Source of the DNA: Pseudomonadota bacterium
GTDB taxonomy: Bacteria; Desulfobacterota; BSN033; G020346125
Length of the DNA stretch: 6,610 bases
Reading direction: 5' to 3'
Assembly (NCBI GenBank): GCA_030673585.1
Contig: DAOVIU010000063.1
Span: forward strand, 1 to 6,610
Part shown: positions 1-6,610 of the stretch, in pieces
How positions within the stretch are numbered: position 1 is the first letter of the stretch
Layout: every line of letters begins with the position of its first letter
Made by a program: the position numbers and the translations under genes
The notes under the pieces: generated by a model
The model's input: the letters and a program-made list of their open reading frames with translations, nothing else
Databases searched by the model: none
What the model was told of the DNA's origin: nothing

Positions 1-161
1 AGGTGGAGATCGAAAAATCCGTGCATGGCGAATAGGCTCAGCATGTGGTCGAAAAAAGGAATCCCCGAGGAAATGGAAAATTGGCCTGAGCCATCAAGGT
101 CAAGCCTGAGGCTAATCCCCGTCTCCTTGGTTTTCCTCCGGATCTCTACTCTCCTGCCCAT
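1..161 (-). CDS. hisB: Imidazoleglycerol-phosphate dehydratase, N-terminal part (cut by window edge)
   Basis: This is the start of HisB, the manganese-dependent enzyme that dehydrates imidazole glycerol phosphate to imidazole acetol phosphate in histidine synthesis. Reading the minus strand from the ATG at 161 gives 53 complete codons before the edge. Visible family motifs are RKTKET (residues 9-14), a beta-strand stretch with LDLDGSG (20-26), and GIPFFDHM (33-40) followed by LSLFAMHGFFDL. His39 of FDHM matches a conserved metal-site histidine of the family. The later HHxxE metal motifs lie outside the window, so activity and any fusion, such as the phosphatase domain of enteric HisB, cannot be judged. 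The start is well supported by GGAGGAGG at 163-170. It overlaps the end of hisD by 16 nt in another frame, which suggests translational coupling. Confidence 0.9.
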   Translation of the reverse strand, partial: MGRRVEIRRKTKETGISLRLDLDGSGQFSISSGIPFFDHMLSLFAMHGFFDLH

Positions 162-1501
162 TCCTCCTCCGAAATCGGTTTTTTGGTAGAACCCTTCCCC
201 CTCTCAGTCCCTTTGTCCGAAAACCTCACCTCCACGGCCCTCGCATGGGCATCCAATCCCTCCATAGCCGCCATCCTGACGATATCTTCCCGAAATTCCG
301 ACAGAGCTTCTTGGGAGAATGAAATTATATTGGATTTTTTCAAGAAATCATCGACTCCTAAGGGAGAAGAGAAGCGTGACGTCCCCCCGGTGGGCAGCAC
401 GTGATTTGTCCCCGCCAAATAATCACCGACCGTCTCCGGTGAGAAGAGGCCGAGGAATATCGCCCCGGCATTTCGAACTCTTCCTACCAGATTCCACGGA
501 GTCTCCACCATGAGCTCAAGGTGCTCAGGTGCGATCTCATCGATGAGGTCTATAGCCTCTCCGAAGCTCCGGCCTACGATGATGACACCTCGATTATTCA
601 ATGACCGCTCTACAACCCCCCTGTTCCTTAATTCCTTTAACTGCCCCTCAACTTCACGCTTGACAGCGCGGGCATAATCATCGGACAGGACAATCAGAAC
701 CATTAATGCCCTCTCGCCATGTTCCCCTTGGGAGAGTAAATCCGCCGCGACAGAGGAGGGGGGTGCATACCCATCCGAGAAGATGCAGATCTCGCTTGGT
801 CCGGCCACCATATCTACTCCCACGTCACCAAAGACCATCCTCTTGGCGGTGGCCACGTAGACATTTCCCGGTCCAACGATTTTGTCCACCTTTGGAATGG
901 ACTCAGTTCCATAGGCAAGGGCCCCCACTGCTTGTGCCCCGCCCAGCCGAAAGATCGAGGTGGCGCCAGCCAATCCCGCTGCCGCCAAAACATGAGCGCT
1001 TCCCCCATCTCCATAGATTGGAGAAGCCATAATCAATTCGCTGACACCCGCTATTTTCGCGGGAATGAGGGTCATCAACGCGGTAGAAGGATAGGGATTT
1101 CCTCCCCCCGGGATGTAGGCCCCTATGCGTTTGAGGGGGGTTACCTTTTGCCCCAGGGTTATGCCATCCGCAGTTGATTCAAACCAAGAGTTCGACACCT
1201 GTCTTCGGTGGAAAGATTCAATGCGCTTTGAGGCCAATTTCAGCACGTCCAAATCCTTCTTCGGAACCCGTTCATAGGCCTCCTCAATCTCCCTTGGCGA
1301 AACCCGAAGCTGGGAAGGTGAAAGATCCACGCCATCGAAACGCTTCGTATATTCGATCACCGCCTTATCCCCTCTGGCCCTGACACCTTCCAGAATAGCC
1401 CTGACTACCCCCTCTACTGCCTCGAGGTCCTCCCGTCCTCGGCTGAGCACCCTTTCGAACTGTCCCTTGAACTCCTTGTCGCCGACCCTAAGTATCCTCA
1501 T
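146..1501 (-). CDS. hisD: Histidinol dehydrogenase
   Basis: HisD is a zinc enzyme that oxidises L-histidinol to L-histidine in two NAD-dependent steps, the last steps of histidine synthesis in the cytoplasm. At 451 residues it is slightly longer than the usual 430 or so. It carries YIPGGGNPYPST (129-140), GGAQAVGALAYGT (187-199), IVGPGNVYVA (208-217) and MVAGPSEI (231-238). Expected zinc ligands are Gln258 and His261 (SQGEH), Asp360 (GDYLAGTNHVLPT) and His419 (LDAHARAVE). The catalytic Glu326-His327 pair lies in APEHLE. These positions nearly match E. coli numbering. The ATG follows the murA TAA with no gap. An AGGAGGG at 1513-1519, inside murA, sits rather far upstream, with an 11-nt spacer. 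The charged tail after residue 427 goes beyond the usual family end. Identity is certain in practice. Confidence 0.97.
   Translation of the reverse strand: MRILRVGDKEFKGQFERVLSRGREDLEAVEGVVRAILEGVRARGDKAVIEYTKRFDGVDLSPSQLRVSPREIEEAYERVPKKDLDVLKLASKRIESFHRRQVSNSWFESTADGITLGQKVTPLKRIGAYIPGGGNPYPSTALMTLIPAKIAGVSELIMASPIYGDGGSAHVLAAAGLAGATSIFRLGGAQAVGALAYGTESIPKVDKIVGPGNVYVATAKRMVFGDVGVDMVAGPSEICIFSDGYAPPSSVAADLLSQGEHGERALMVLIVLSDDYARAVKREVEGQLKELRNRGVVERSLNNRGVIIVGRSFGEAIDLIDEIAPEHLELMVETPWNLVGRVRNAGAIFLGLFSPETVGDYLAGTNHVLPTGGTSRFSSPLGVDDFLKKSNIISFSQEALSEFREDIVRMAAMEGLDAHARAVEVRFSDKGTERGKGSTKKPISEEEWAGE
163..170 (-). promoter_or_regulatory. Ribosome binding site of hisB
   Basis: The minus strand reads GGAGGAGG just before the ATG at 161. 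The upstream GGAGG has a 4-nt spacer. The site lies inside the last codons of hisD, and it fixes the hisB start so that the two genes overlap. Confidence 0.7.
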
Positions 1502-2758
1502 TTACGCCGGAACCCTCCTGATATGAGCTCCTAGGCTCGCCAACTTTTCCACCAGCTTCTCATACCCCCTGTCTAAGTGGTAAACCCGGGAAACGTCGGT
1601 CTCCCCTTCAGCGGCCAACCCGGCCAGTACCAATGAGGCGCTGGCCCTCAGGTCGGTTGCCATCACTGGCGCACCGCTGAGGCCTTTGACACCATTGATG
1701 ATTGCGCTATTTCCCTCAATCTTGATATTTGCTCCCATGCTCCTGAGTTCACCCACGTGGATGAATCGATTCTCGAAAATCGTTTCGGAGATGACGCTCA
1801 ATCCCCTGGCCAATGTCATAAGGACCATGGTCTGGGCTTGCATATCCGTAGGGAACCCCGGATAAGGAAGGGTTTTCACATCGACGCTCTTGATTCGCTT
1901 ATTTCCAATCGCCCTGGTCCCATCATCCTCTCGAAGGATCTCCATGCCCGTTTCCCTCAATTTATTGACAACGGCCTCCATGTGATCAAGGTTGCAATTT
2001 CGAATGTGGATATTCCCCTTGGTAACCCCGGCGGCTACCATAAATGTTCCGGCCTCAATTCTATCTGGTATGATGGTATGTTCCGTTGCCCTCAGGTGCC
2101 GTACGCCTTTGACCCTTATGATCCTTGACCCAGCCCCCGAAATGTCGGCGCCCATCTTATTGAGTACCTCTGCCAATTCCACTATCTCCGGCTCCCCGGC
2201 GGCATTCTCGATGACCGTTTCCCCTTTGGCCAGGGCGGCTGCCATCATGAGGTTCTCCGTTCCCGTCACCGTTGGAATGTCGAGGTAAATGTCTGCACCC
2301 CTTAACCCCTTCGTCTTGGCCTCAATGTAGCCATGTTTCAATTGAATTTCGGCCCCCATTTTCTCCAAGCCCTTCAAATGTAGGTTAATGGGCCGAGCTC
2401 CGATCGCACACCCTCCGGGGAGCGATATGGCAACCCTTTTCGCCCTGGTGATCAATGGACCCAGTACCAGAATTGAAGCCCTCATCGTCTTAACCAGCTT
2501 ATAGGGAGCCTCATGCCCAACGAGCTCCGTGCCGTCGAGGAGATAATCGCCTCTTTGGTCCCGACTGATTTTTACCCCCAAATTTCTCAAGACCTCGCAG
2601 ATGGTCCTAACGTCATTGAGATCCGGGACGCCGTGGAATCGATTTTCACCCTCGGCGAGCAGGCTCGCCGCAAAAATGGGCAACGTAGCATTCTTCGCCC
2701 CGCTGACCATCACTTCACCCACCAATCTCTCCCCACCCTGAATGACGACCTTATCCAA
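1502..2758 (-). CDS. murA: UDP-N-acetylglucosamine 1-carboxyvinyltransferase (MurA)
   Basis: MurA transfers enolpyruvate from phosphoenolpyruvate to UDP-N-acetylglucosamine, the first committed step of peptidoglycan synthesis in the cytoplasm. The 418 residues are the standard length for this two-domain inside-out barrel enzyme. Lys22-Asn23 (SGAKNATLP), Arg93 (TMRAS), the active-site Cys117 in [10 protein letters not shown] and Asp305 in GFPTDMQAQ are all present. Having Cys rather than Asp at 117 means the family would normally be fosfomycin-sensitive; that is an inference from the residue. The start codon is [19 protein letters not shown] matches the usual MurA N-terminus, and GAGGGG lies 6 nt upstream. 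An ATG a little further upstream in the leader runs into a stop after four codons. The gene overlaps the end of prmC by 8 nt and abuts hisD, so the three are almost certainly co-transcribed. Confidence 0.97.
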   Translation of the reverse strand: MDKVVIQGGERLVGEVMVSGAKNATLPIFAASLLAEGENRFHGVPDLNDVRTICEVLRNLGVKISRDQRGDYLLDGTELVGHEAPYKLVKTMRASILVLGPLITRAKRVAISLPGGCAIGARPINLHLKGLEKMGAEIQLKHGYIEAKTKGLRGADIYLDIPTVTGTENLMMAAALAKGETVIENAAGEPEIVELAEVLNKMGADISGAGSRIIRVKGVRHLRATEHTIIPDRIEAGTFMVAAGVTKGNIHIRNCNLDHMEAVVNKLRETGMEILREDDGTRAIGNKRIKSVDVKTLPYPGFPTDMQAQTMVLMTLARGLSVISETIFENRFIHVGELRSMGANIKIEGNSAIINGVKGLSGAPVMATDLRASASLVLAGLAAEGETDVSRVYHLDRGYEKLVEKLASLGAHIRRVPA

Positions 2759-3662
2759 ACCTCACCCCTCTCTCATCGCCTCCGCTCAGCCCTTTTCGCG
2801 CCCGAACAACCCTATCCGCGCCCGAGTGATCCTTCGCGATGGAAGGGGATTCGAAAAACCCCGCGTCCCGAATCATCTCGGCAATAGCATCCCCTTGTCT
2901 TTGCCCCAATTCCAGTATCAACCACCCGCCATCCTTGAGAAATGCCCTCACCCCCATGACTATTTTCCTGATGAATTGGAGTCCATCGGGGCCGCCATCC
3001 AGGGCGATTCTGGGTTCGAATTCCGCTATCTCCCTGGGTAGAGTTCCAATGTTTGAGCTCGGAATGTACGGCGGGTTGGAGACGATTAAATCAAAGGGGA
3101 ACTTCGCCTCCTTGAGGGCCGAGAAAAGATCCCCCACCAAAAACCGGATGTTTCCCGACACGCCATGAATCTCAGCATTCTCTTTTGCAAGGACAATAGC
3201 CTCCCAGGAGACATCCTCTGCCAAGATAAAACACCCCTCCATCTCTTTCGCCAAGGCGATGGCGATTGCCCCGCTTCCCGTTCCTATCTCCATGAACCGG
3301 AGGGTCGGGCTTCTCGCCTCCCTGAATATCTTCAGGGCTTCCTCCACCACCAGTTCCGTCTCAGGCCTGGGGATGAAGACCTTGGAGGTCATCTTGAGGT
3401 CCAGCGACCAGAATTCCCGTCGTCCCAGGATATATTGGATCGGCTCCCCTCTGATTCTCTTATGTATCAAGGATTTATAGTGGGCGCATTGCTGCTGGGT
3501 CACCGCCCGATGGTGGGAAAGGTATAGCTCGACCCGATCCATCTTCAGGGCTTTTCTCAGGAGGAGCTCCGCATCCACCCTGGGGCTCTCGATACCCCCC
3601 TCCTTGAGAAGACGGCTTCCCCAATTGAATGCCCCCGAGATGGTCCGCTCGACTTCAGACAT
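2751..3662 (-). CDS. prmC: Peptide chain release factor N5-glutamine methyltransferase (PrmC/HemK)
   Basis: PrmC uses S-adenosylmethionine to methylate the glutamine of the GGQ motif in RF1 and RF2, which speeds peptide release. With the ATG at 3662 the protein has 303 residues, a normal length. The N-terminal helical domain begins with [13 protein letters not shown] (23-35). Then come [10 protein letters not shown] (71-80), IPRPET (97-102), the SAM-binding [10 protein letters not shown] (125-134) and the catalytic NPPY (186-189). The frame stays open upstream to a TTG at 3788, which would add 42 basic, proline-containing residues over the end of prfA. I reject that extension because the family starts near [12 protein letters not shown]. 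No Shine-Dalgarno sequence is visible before the ATG at 3662. The gene follows its substrate gene prfA, a common pairing, and its end overlaps murA. Confidence 0.95.
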   Translation of the reverse strand: MSEVERTISGAFNWGSRLLKEGGIESPRVDAELLLRKALKMDRVELYLSHHRAVTQQQCAHYKSLIHKRIRGEPIQYILGRREFWSLDLKMTSKVFIPRPETELVVEEALKIFREARSPTLRFMEIGTGSGAIAIALAKEMEGCFILAEDVSWEAIVLAKENAEIHGVSGNIRFLVGDLFSALKEAKFPFDLIVSNPPYIPSSNIGTLPREIAEFEPRIALDGGPDGLQFIRKIVMGVRAFLKDGGWLILELGQRQGDAIAEMIRDAGFFESPSIAKDHSGADRVVRARKGLSGGDERGVRFG

Positions 3663-3726
3663 GATCGGAACGTATGTAACAGTGGGTTTGGGGGGGAATC
3701 TGAACGGCCTGGACCCTATAAATAGG
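3663..3726 (-). other. prfA-prmC intergenic spacer
   Basis: This 64-nt spacer lies between the prfA TAG and the chosen prmC ATG. It holds a short near-palindrome CCTATTTATAGG (3715-3726, minus strand) right after the stop and a run of seven C residues on the minus strand at 3690-3696. I see no ribosome binding site, promoter or U-rich terminator in it. Confidence 0.6.
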
Positions 3727-4800
3727 CTATCTCTCCGCCTTTTGGCCCCGAAGGGTTTCCTCTTGGTAATGGGTATTGAGAGGGTCAATGAGCCCTTGGA
3801 GATGGCCCTCCAAAATCTCGTCCAGCTTATATAAGGTCAAACCGACTCGGTGATCGGTTACCCTTCCCCGGGGAAAATTATACGTTCTAATACGCTCGGA
3901 TCGGTCGCCACTTCCCACGAGACTTCTCCTCTTCTCCGATCTTTCCTTATGCTGCTCCCTCTCAACCTTATCCAGGAGTTTGGCCCTTAAGACCTTCATC
4001 GCCTTTGCCTTATTCTTGTGCTGAGATTTCTCATCTTGACAGGTTGCCCCCACCCCAGTGGGGATATGCGTTATGCGAACCGCCGAGTCTGTTGTATTGA
4101 CGCTCTGTCCTCCAGGGCCAGAAGAGCGAAAGACATCGATCCTTAAATCATCCGGATCAATCTGGACCTCAATCTCATCCGCTTCCGGTAGAACGGCTAC
4201 CGTGACCGCCGAGGTATGTATCCTCCCCTGGGATTCCGTCTCTGGGACTCTCTGGACGCGATGTACACCGCTTTCGAACTTCAGCTTACCGTAGACCTTA
4301 TCCCCTTCAATCGAGGCAATAATCTCCTTGAAGCCTCCCACCCCGGTGAAATTTCGACTGAGGATATCAACCCTCCATCCGTTCATCTCGGCAAATTTAG
4401 TATACATGCGAAACATATCGAATGCGAACAGGCCAGCCTCGTTCCCTCCGGTCCCCGCGCGAATTTCGAGCAGTATATTCTTCTCATCACTGGGATCTCT
4501 CGGTAACAGGGAACTCTTCAACTCATTCTCAACCCTTTCCTTCTCCCGCAAGAGGTAGTTGATTTCCTCCTTTGCCAACGTCCTGATCTCCTCGTCCTTT
4601 TCCGAAAGGAGGTTGCTATTCTCCTCGATCTCTGCTTCTAATCTCTTTGCTCTCCGATAAAGGTCAACGGTCTTTCCCAAGTCCGCGTGTTCTTTCGCGA
4701 TCTTATGAAGCCTTTTCTGGTCCTTAATGATCTCTGGATCTCCCAACATCCGGTCCAATTCAGCAAAGCGCCGCTCGAATTCCTCAAGCATTTGTTGCAT
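3727..4800 (-). CDS. prfA: Peptide chain release factor 1
   Basis: RF1 recognises UAA and UAG in the ribosomal A site and triggers hydrolysis of the peptidyl-tRNA. The 357 residues are the standard length. A charged, coiled-coil-like N-terminal domain covers roughly residues 1-100 and is followed by [11 protein letters not shown] (112-122). The anticodon-like PET tripeptide lies at 186-188 in [19 protein letters not shown]-x-T tripeptide marks RF1, whereas RF2 has [13 protein letters not shown] contains GGQ at 230-232. Gln232 is the expected target of PrmC, which is encoded next. The ATG at 4800 has GGAG 8 nt upstream. There is no sign of the internal frameshift used by RF2 genes. The 123-nt leader upstream holds a stem-loop. 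Confidence 0.97.
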   Translation of the reverse strand: MQQMLEEFERRFAELDRMLGDPEIIKDQKRLHKIAKEHADLGKTVDLYRRAKRLEAEIEENSNLLSEKDEEIRTLAKEEINYLLREKERVENELKSSLLPRDPSDEKNILLEIRAGTGGNEAGLFAFDMFRMYTKFAEMNGWRVDILSRNFTGVGGFKEIIASIEGDKVYGKLKFESGVHRVQRVPETESQGRIHTSAVTVAVLPEADEIEVQIDPDDLRIDVFRSSGPGGQSVNTTDSAVRITHIPTGVGATCQDEKSQHKNKAKAMKVLRAKLLDKVEREQHKERSEKRRSLVGSGDRSERIRTYNFPRGRVTDHRVGLTLYKLDEILEGHLQGLIDPLNTHYQEETLRGQKAER

Positions 4801-4859
4801 TATCCCCGCTCCATTTCAGTATCCATCCAATAGCTGTACATATATGGGGGTGGTCTCCC

Positions 4860-4893
4860 GGCTTCCCATAATAATGCCTTCTGGTAGGAAGCC
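4860..4893 (-). other. Stem-loop in the prfA leader
   Basis: On the minus strand GGCTTCCTA (4885-4893) can pair with TGGGAAGCC (4860-4868). This gives 9 bp, including one G-U pair, around a 16-nt loop. No U-run follows, so it does not look like an intrinsic terminator. It sits about 60 nt upstream of the prfA start and could affect RNA processing or translation. That role is inference. Confidence 0.45.
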
Positions 4894-4923
4894 CATGGCG
4901 AGTCATTGCGGAAGGGAGAGGGA

Positions 4924-5175
4924 TTATACCCCCTTCTCCTTGGCCTTTGTGCGCTCTGTGCCCTGTTTTCCCTCCCGCGCCCCTGCATATTTCCTCTCAA
5001 ACTTCTCGATCCTGCCCGCGGCATCGACCAACTTCTCCTTCCCCGTAAAGAAGGGGTTACACTGCGAACAGATCTCAACCCTGATTTTCTCCTTGGTGCT
5101 CATAGTCTCAAACTTAGCTCCGCACGCGCAGCTTATGGTGGTTTTAGCTACCTTCGGGTGAATCCCCTTCTTCAT
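4924..5175 (-). CDS. rpmE: 50S ribosomal protein L31, zinc-binding type
   Basis: L31 is a small protein of the large ribosomal subunit at the central protuberance, where it contributes to contacts between subunits. It starts MKKGIHP, typical of the family. From the ATG at 5175 it has 83 residues, slightly long because of a basic and charged tail after the conserved [10 protein letters not shown]. Cys16 and Cys18 (CAC), with Cys36 and Cys39 (CSQC), form the four zinc ligands of the C+ type of L31. Such proteins can act as a zinc store and have a zinc-free paralogue in some bacteria, which is not visible here. An ATG two codons upstream (5181) is in frame, but it touches the GGAGG directly. The 5175 ATG has a good 6-nt spacer and the family's usual N-terminus. 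A likely promoter of its own lies upstream, in addition to read-through from rho. Confidence 0.95.
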   Translation of the reverse strand: MKKGIHPKVAKTTISCACGAKFETMSTKEKIRVEICSQCNPFFTGKEKLVDAAGRIEKFERKYAGAREGKQGTERTKAKEKGV

Positions 5176-5181
5176 CCTCAT

Positions 5182-5186
5182 CCTCC
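5182..5186 (-). promoter_or_regulatory. Ribosome binding site of rpmE (decides the start)
   Basis: GGAGG on the minus strand is immediately next to the ATG at 5181 and 6 nt from the ATG at 5175. The spacing favours 5175, giving MKKGIHP as the N-terminus. Confidence 0.65.
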
Positions 5187-5208
5187 ATATCGATTTGAAA
5201 TGCCTGTT

Positions 5209-5236
5209 ACTATATCACCTCGACCCATTATTTCAA
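5209..5236 (-). promoter_or_regulatory. Candidate sigma70-type promoter for rpmE and downstream genes
   Basis: The minus strand reads TTGAAA (5231-5236), a 16-nt spacer, then TATAGT (5209-5214). Each hexamer matches the consensus at five of six positions. Transcription would begin near 5201-5203, leaving a leader of roughly 26 nt before the rpmE ATG at 5175. It lies in the rho-rpmE gap, after the rho stop. It would let rpmE, prfA and the later genes be expressed independently of rho. This is a sequence match only. Confidence 0.5.
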
Positions 5237-5258
5237 GCCCTGCCGGCCACTGGCTGCT

Positions 5259-6512
5259 CTATTGATTCATGGCATCAAGGAATTCCCTGTTGCTCCGGGT
5301 ATCCCTCATCTTCTCCTGCAGAAATTCCATGCTCTCCACCGTATTCATCGGCTGGAGCACCTTTCGCAAGAGATAAATCCTCTTCAGGTCGTTTTCCTCC
5401 AAGAGGAGTTCCTCCTTCCTGGTGCCCGAGCGTTGAATGTCGATGGCGGGAAAAACCCTCCGGTCGACCAATCGTCGATCGAGGGTAGTCTCCATATTGC
5501 CCGTCCCCTTGAACTCCTCAAAGATAACCTCGTCCATCCGGCTTCCCGTATCGACCAAAGCCGTTGCGATAATCGTCAAACTCCCCCCTTCCTCGATGTT
5601 TCTCGCCGCCCCGAAGAATCGCTTCGGCCGGTGAAGGGCATTGGAATCAACTCCGCCGGAGAGGACTTTTCCGCTGGGTGGTACAACGGCATTATGGGCC
5701 CTTGCTAATCTCGTAATGCTATCCAAGAGGATTACCACATCCTTATTGTGTTCTACCAATCTCTTTCCCTTTTCAATGACCATATCCGCCACCTGGACAT
5801 GCCTTTGGGCCGTTTCATCGAACGTCGAACTGATCACCTCACCCTTAACCGACCGTTCCATATCCGTCACCTCTTCCGGCCGTTCGTCGATGAGCAGCAC
5901 GATTAAAGTTATCTCCGGATGATTCTGCGTAATGCTGGTAGCGATACTCTGCAAAAGCATGGTCTTCCCGGCCCTCGGGGGCGAAACGATTAATCCCCTC
6001 TGCCCCTTCCCAATCGGGGTGAGCAAATCCATGATCCTGGCTGAAAGGTCCGCCGCCTGACCATCGATCTCCGATCTAATCCTCCCCTGCGGGTAGAGCG
6101 GAGTCAGGTTGTCGAAGATTATTTTCTCCCTCGCCACATCTGGATTTTCGAAGTTGACGGCTTCAACCTTGAGCATTGCAAAATATCTCTCCGTGTCCTT
6201 CGGCGGTCTAATCTGTCCCGATACCGTATCCCCCGTTCTCAGGTTAAATCGACGTATCTGGGAGGGCGAGATATAGATATCATCAGGACCGGGCAAATAG
6301 CTATAGTCGGGAGCCCGCAAGAAGCCGAATCCGTCGGGCAGAATCTCAAGAACCCCTTCCCCATAAATCAAGCCGTTTTTTGCAGTTTGAGCCTGCAAAA
6401 TGGAAAAGATGAGCGCTTGCTTCACCATGCCGCTCGCACCCTCTACTTTAAGCTCTCTTGCGACCTCGGTGAGTTCTCCTATCTTCTTCTTTTTTAACTC
6501 ATTTAAGTTCAT
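5259..6512 (-). CDS. rho: Transcription termination factor Rho
   Basis: Rho is the hexameric RNA-dependent ATPase and helicase that pulls RNA from elongating polymerase. At 417 residues it is close to the 419 of E. coli, with no large N-terminal insertion. The N-terminal Rho-N helical domain (about 1-45) begins with [18 protein letters not shown]. The cold-shock-like RNA-binding domain follows, with GFGFLR (61-66) and [13 protein letters not shown] (77-89). The ATPase core shows Walker A PPRAGKT (178-184), a catalytic region [10 protein letters not shown] (206-215), Walker B VVILLDS (259-265), a Q-loop region SGGVDSNAL (285-293), and [10 protein letters not shown] (361-370). The ATG at 6512 has AAAGGAG with a 6-nt spacer. 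rho is the first complete gene in the window, and an extended stem-loop lies in front of it. Confidence 0.98.
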   Translation of the reverse strand: MNLNELKKKKIGELTEVARELKVEGASGMVKQALIFSILQAQTAKNGLIYGEGVLEILPDGFGFLRAPDYSYLPGPDDIYISPSQIRRFNLRTGDTVSGQIRPPKDTERYFAMLKVEAVNFENPDVAREKIIFDNLTPLYPQGRIRSEIDGQAADLSARIMDLLTPIGKGQRGLIVSPPRAGKTMLLQSIATSITQNHPEITLIVLLIDERPEEVTDMERSVKGEVISSTFDETAQRHVQVADMVIEKGKRLVEHNKDVVILLDSITRLARAHNAVVPPSGKVLSGGVDSNALHRPKRFFGAARNIEEGGSLTIIATALVDTGSRMDEVIFEEFKGTGNMETTLDRRLVDRRVFPAIDIQRSGTRKEELLLEENDLKRIYLLRKVLQPMNTVESMEFLQEKMRDTRSNREFLDAMNQ

Positions 6513-6518
6513 CTGCTG

Positions 6519-6525
6519 CTCCTTT
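6519..6525 (-). promoter_or_regulatory. Ribosome binding site of rho
   Basis: AAAGGAG on the minus strand, 6 nt before the ATG at 6512. It overlaps the TAA at 6524-6526 that ends a possible upstream reading frame. Confidence 0.7.
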
Positions 6526-6551
6526 AACCCTCTCTTTCCCCGTTCCGGGTT

Positions 6552-6591
6552 GGGGTATGGGGCACATCGATGACGTGCCTCCCTCTACCCC
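6552..6591 (-). other. Extended stem-loop upstream of rho
   Basis: On the minus strand an outer stem GGGGTA/TACCCC (6586-6591 with 6552-6557) encloses an inner 8-bp stem. The inner stem pairs GGCACGTC (6572-6579) with GATGTGCC (6561-6568), including one G-U pair, around a 3-nt loop. The two stems are separated by an asymmetric internal loop of 6 and 3 nt. No U-run follows, so it is not a plain terminator. It could be a leader structure of rho, since rho is autoregulated by attenuation in E. coli, or the tail structure of the preceding transcript. Confidence 0.5.
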
Positions 6592-6610
6592 TATGGCCTT
6601 CAATTCCCCA

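Larger units (their letters stand above)
6513..6610 (-). other. Region upstream of rho, no confident gene
   Basis: These 98 nt reach the window edge. Besides the stem-loop and ribosome binding site, two minus-strand frames are open to the edge. One ends at TAA 6524-6526 with 28 codons visible. The other runs through to a stop inside rho. Neither has a recognisable protein motif, and I see no convincing promoter. It may be the end of an upstream gene or a true leader. Confidence 0.4.

Noticed and set aside
3715..3726. CCTATTTATAGG palindrome after the prfA stop as a terminator
   Set aside because: The stem is only 5 bp with a 2-nt loop and no following U-tract, too weak to end transcription.
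4800..5078. A 92-codon minus-strand frame overlapping rpmE and the rpmE-prfA gap
   Set aside because: It is very rich in Arg and Ser, overlaps the well-supported L31 gene in another frame, and has no recognisable motif. It is a shadow.
5195..5236. Inverted repeat TTGAAAT / ATTTCAA in the rho-rpmE gap as a separate operator or hairpin
   Set aside because: Only 7 bp with a 28-nt loop, A/T-rich and easily due to chance. It is mentioned only as context for the promoter.
5237..5258. Possible intrinsic terminator after rho
   Set aside because: The GC-rich stretch just after the rho stop allows only 4-bp pairings and has no U-run, so read-through into rpmE is more likely.
183..5922. Many plus-strand frames of 60-150 codons across the window
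   Set aside because: All but a few bases of them lie opposite conserved minus-strand genes. They have low-complexity Pro/Ser/Arg-rich composition and show no domains or ribosome binding sites.
1..6610. Mobile elements, CRISPR arrays, tRNA or rRNA genes, toxin-antitoxin or defence genes
   Set aside because: Nearly the whole window is filled by conserved housekeeping genes, and I saw no repeats, transposase motifs or RNA-gene signatures in the short gaps.

Overview
This is an ordinary bacterial housekeeping region. Every gene I can support lies on the minus strand, so transcription runs from high to low coordinates. In that order the genes are rho (transcription termination factor), rpmE (ribosomal protein L31), prfA (peptide chain release factor 1), prmC (release factor glutamine methyltransferase), murA (first committed step of peptidoglycan synthesis), hisD (last enzyme of histidine synthesis), and the first 53 codons of hisB, which is cut by the left edge. 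The junctions are tight. prmC and murA overlap by 8 nt, murA and hisD abut (TAA directly followed by ATG), and hisD and hisB overlap by 16 nt. The larger gaps are about 83 nt (rho-rpmE), 123 nt (rpmE-prfA) and 64 nt (prfA-prmC).

The genes make sense together. Rho ends transcripts and RF1 ends translation. PrmC modifies the GGQ glutamine of RF1, and L31 is a ribosomal subunit. MurA and the histidine genes are metabolic genes attached at the downstream end. A rho-rpmE-prfA-prmC-murA-his order is, from general knowledge, common in Deltaproteobacteria/Desulfobacterota and related or Firmicute-like lineages. MurA and Rho indicate a walled bacterium. Base composition looks balanced, near half G+C by eye. 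I cannot name a genus. All key catalytic or ligand residues that I checked are intact, and I see no frameshift, insertion sequence, tRNA, rRNA or CRISPR array.

The non-coding interest is modest. A long interrupted stem-loop lies just upstream of rho. A good sigma70-like promoter lies in the rho-rpmE gap. A 9-bp stem-loop lies in the rpmE-prfA gap, where many relatives carry a DUF1385 gene. prmC lacks a visible Shine-Dalgarno sequence. The his segment has hisD directly after murA and hisB directly after hisD, with no hisG or hisC between them. I do not see a new biological system here.
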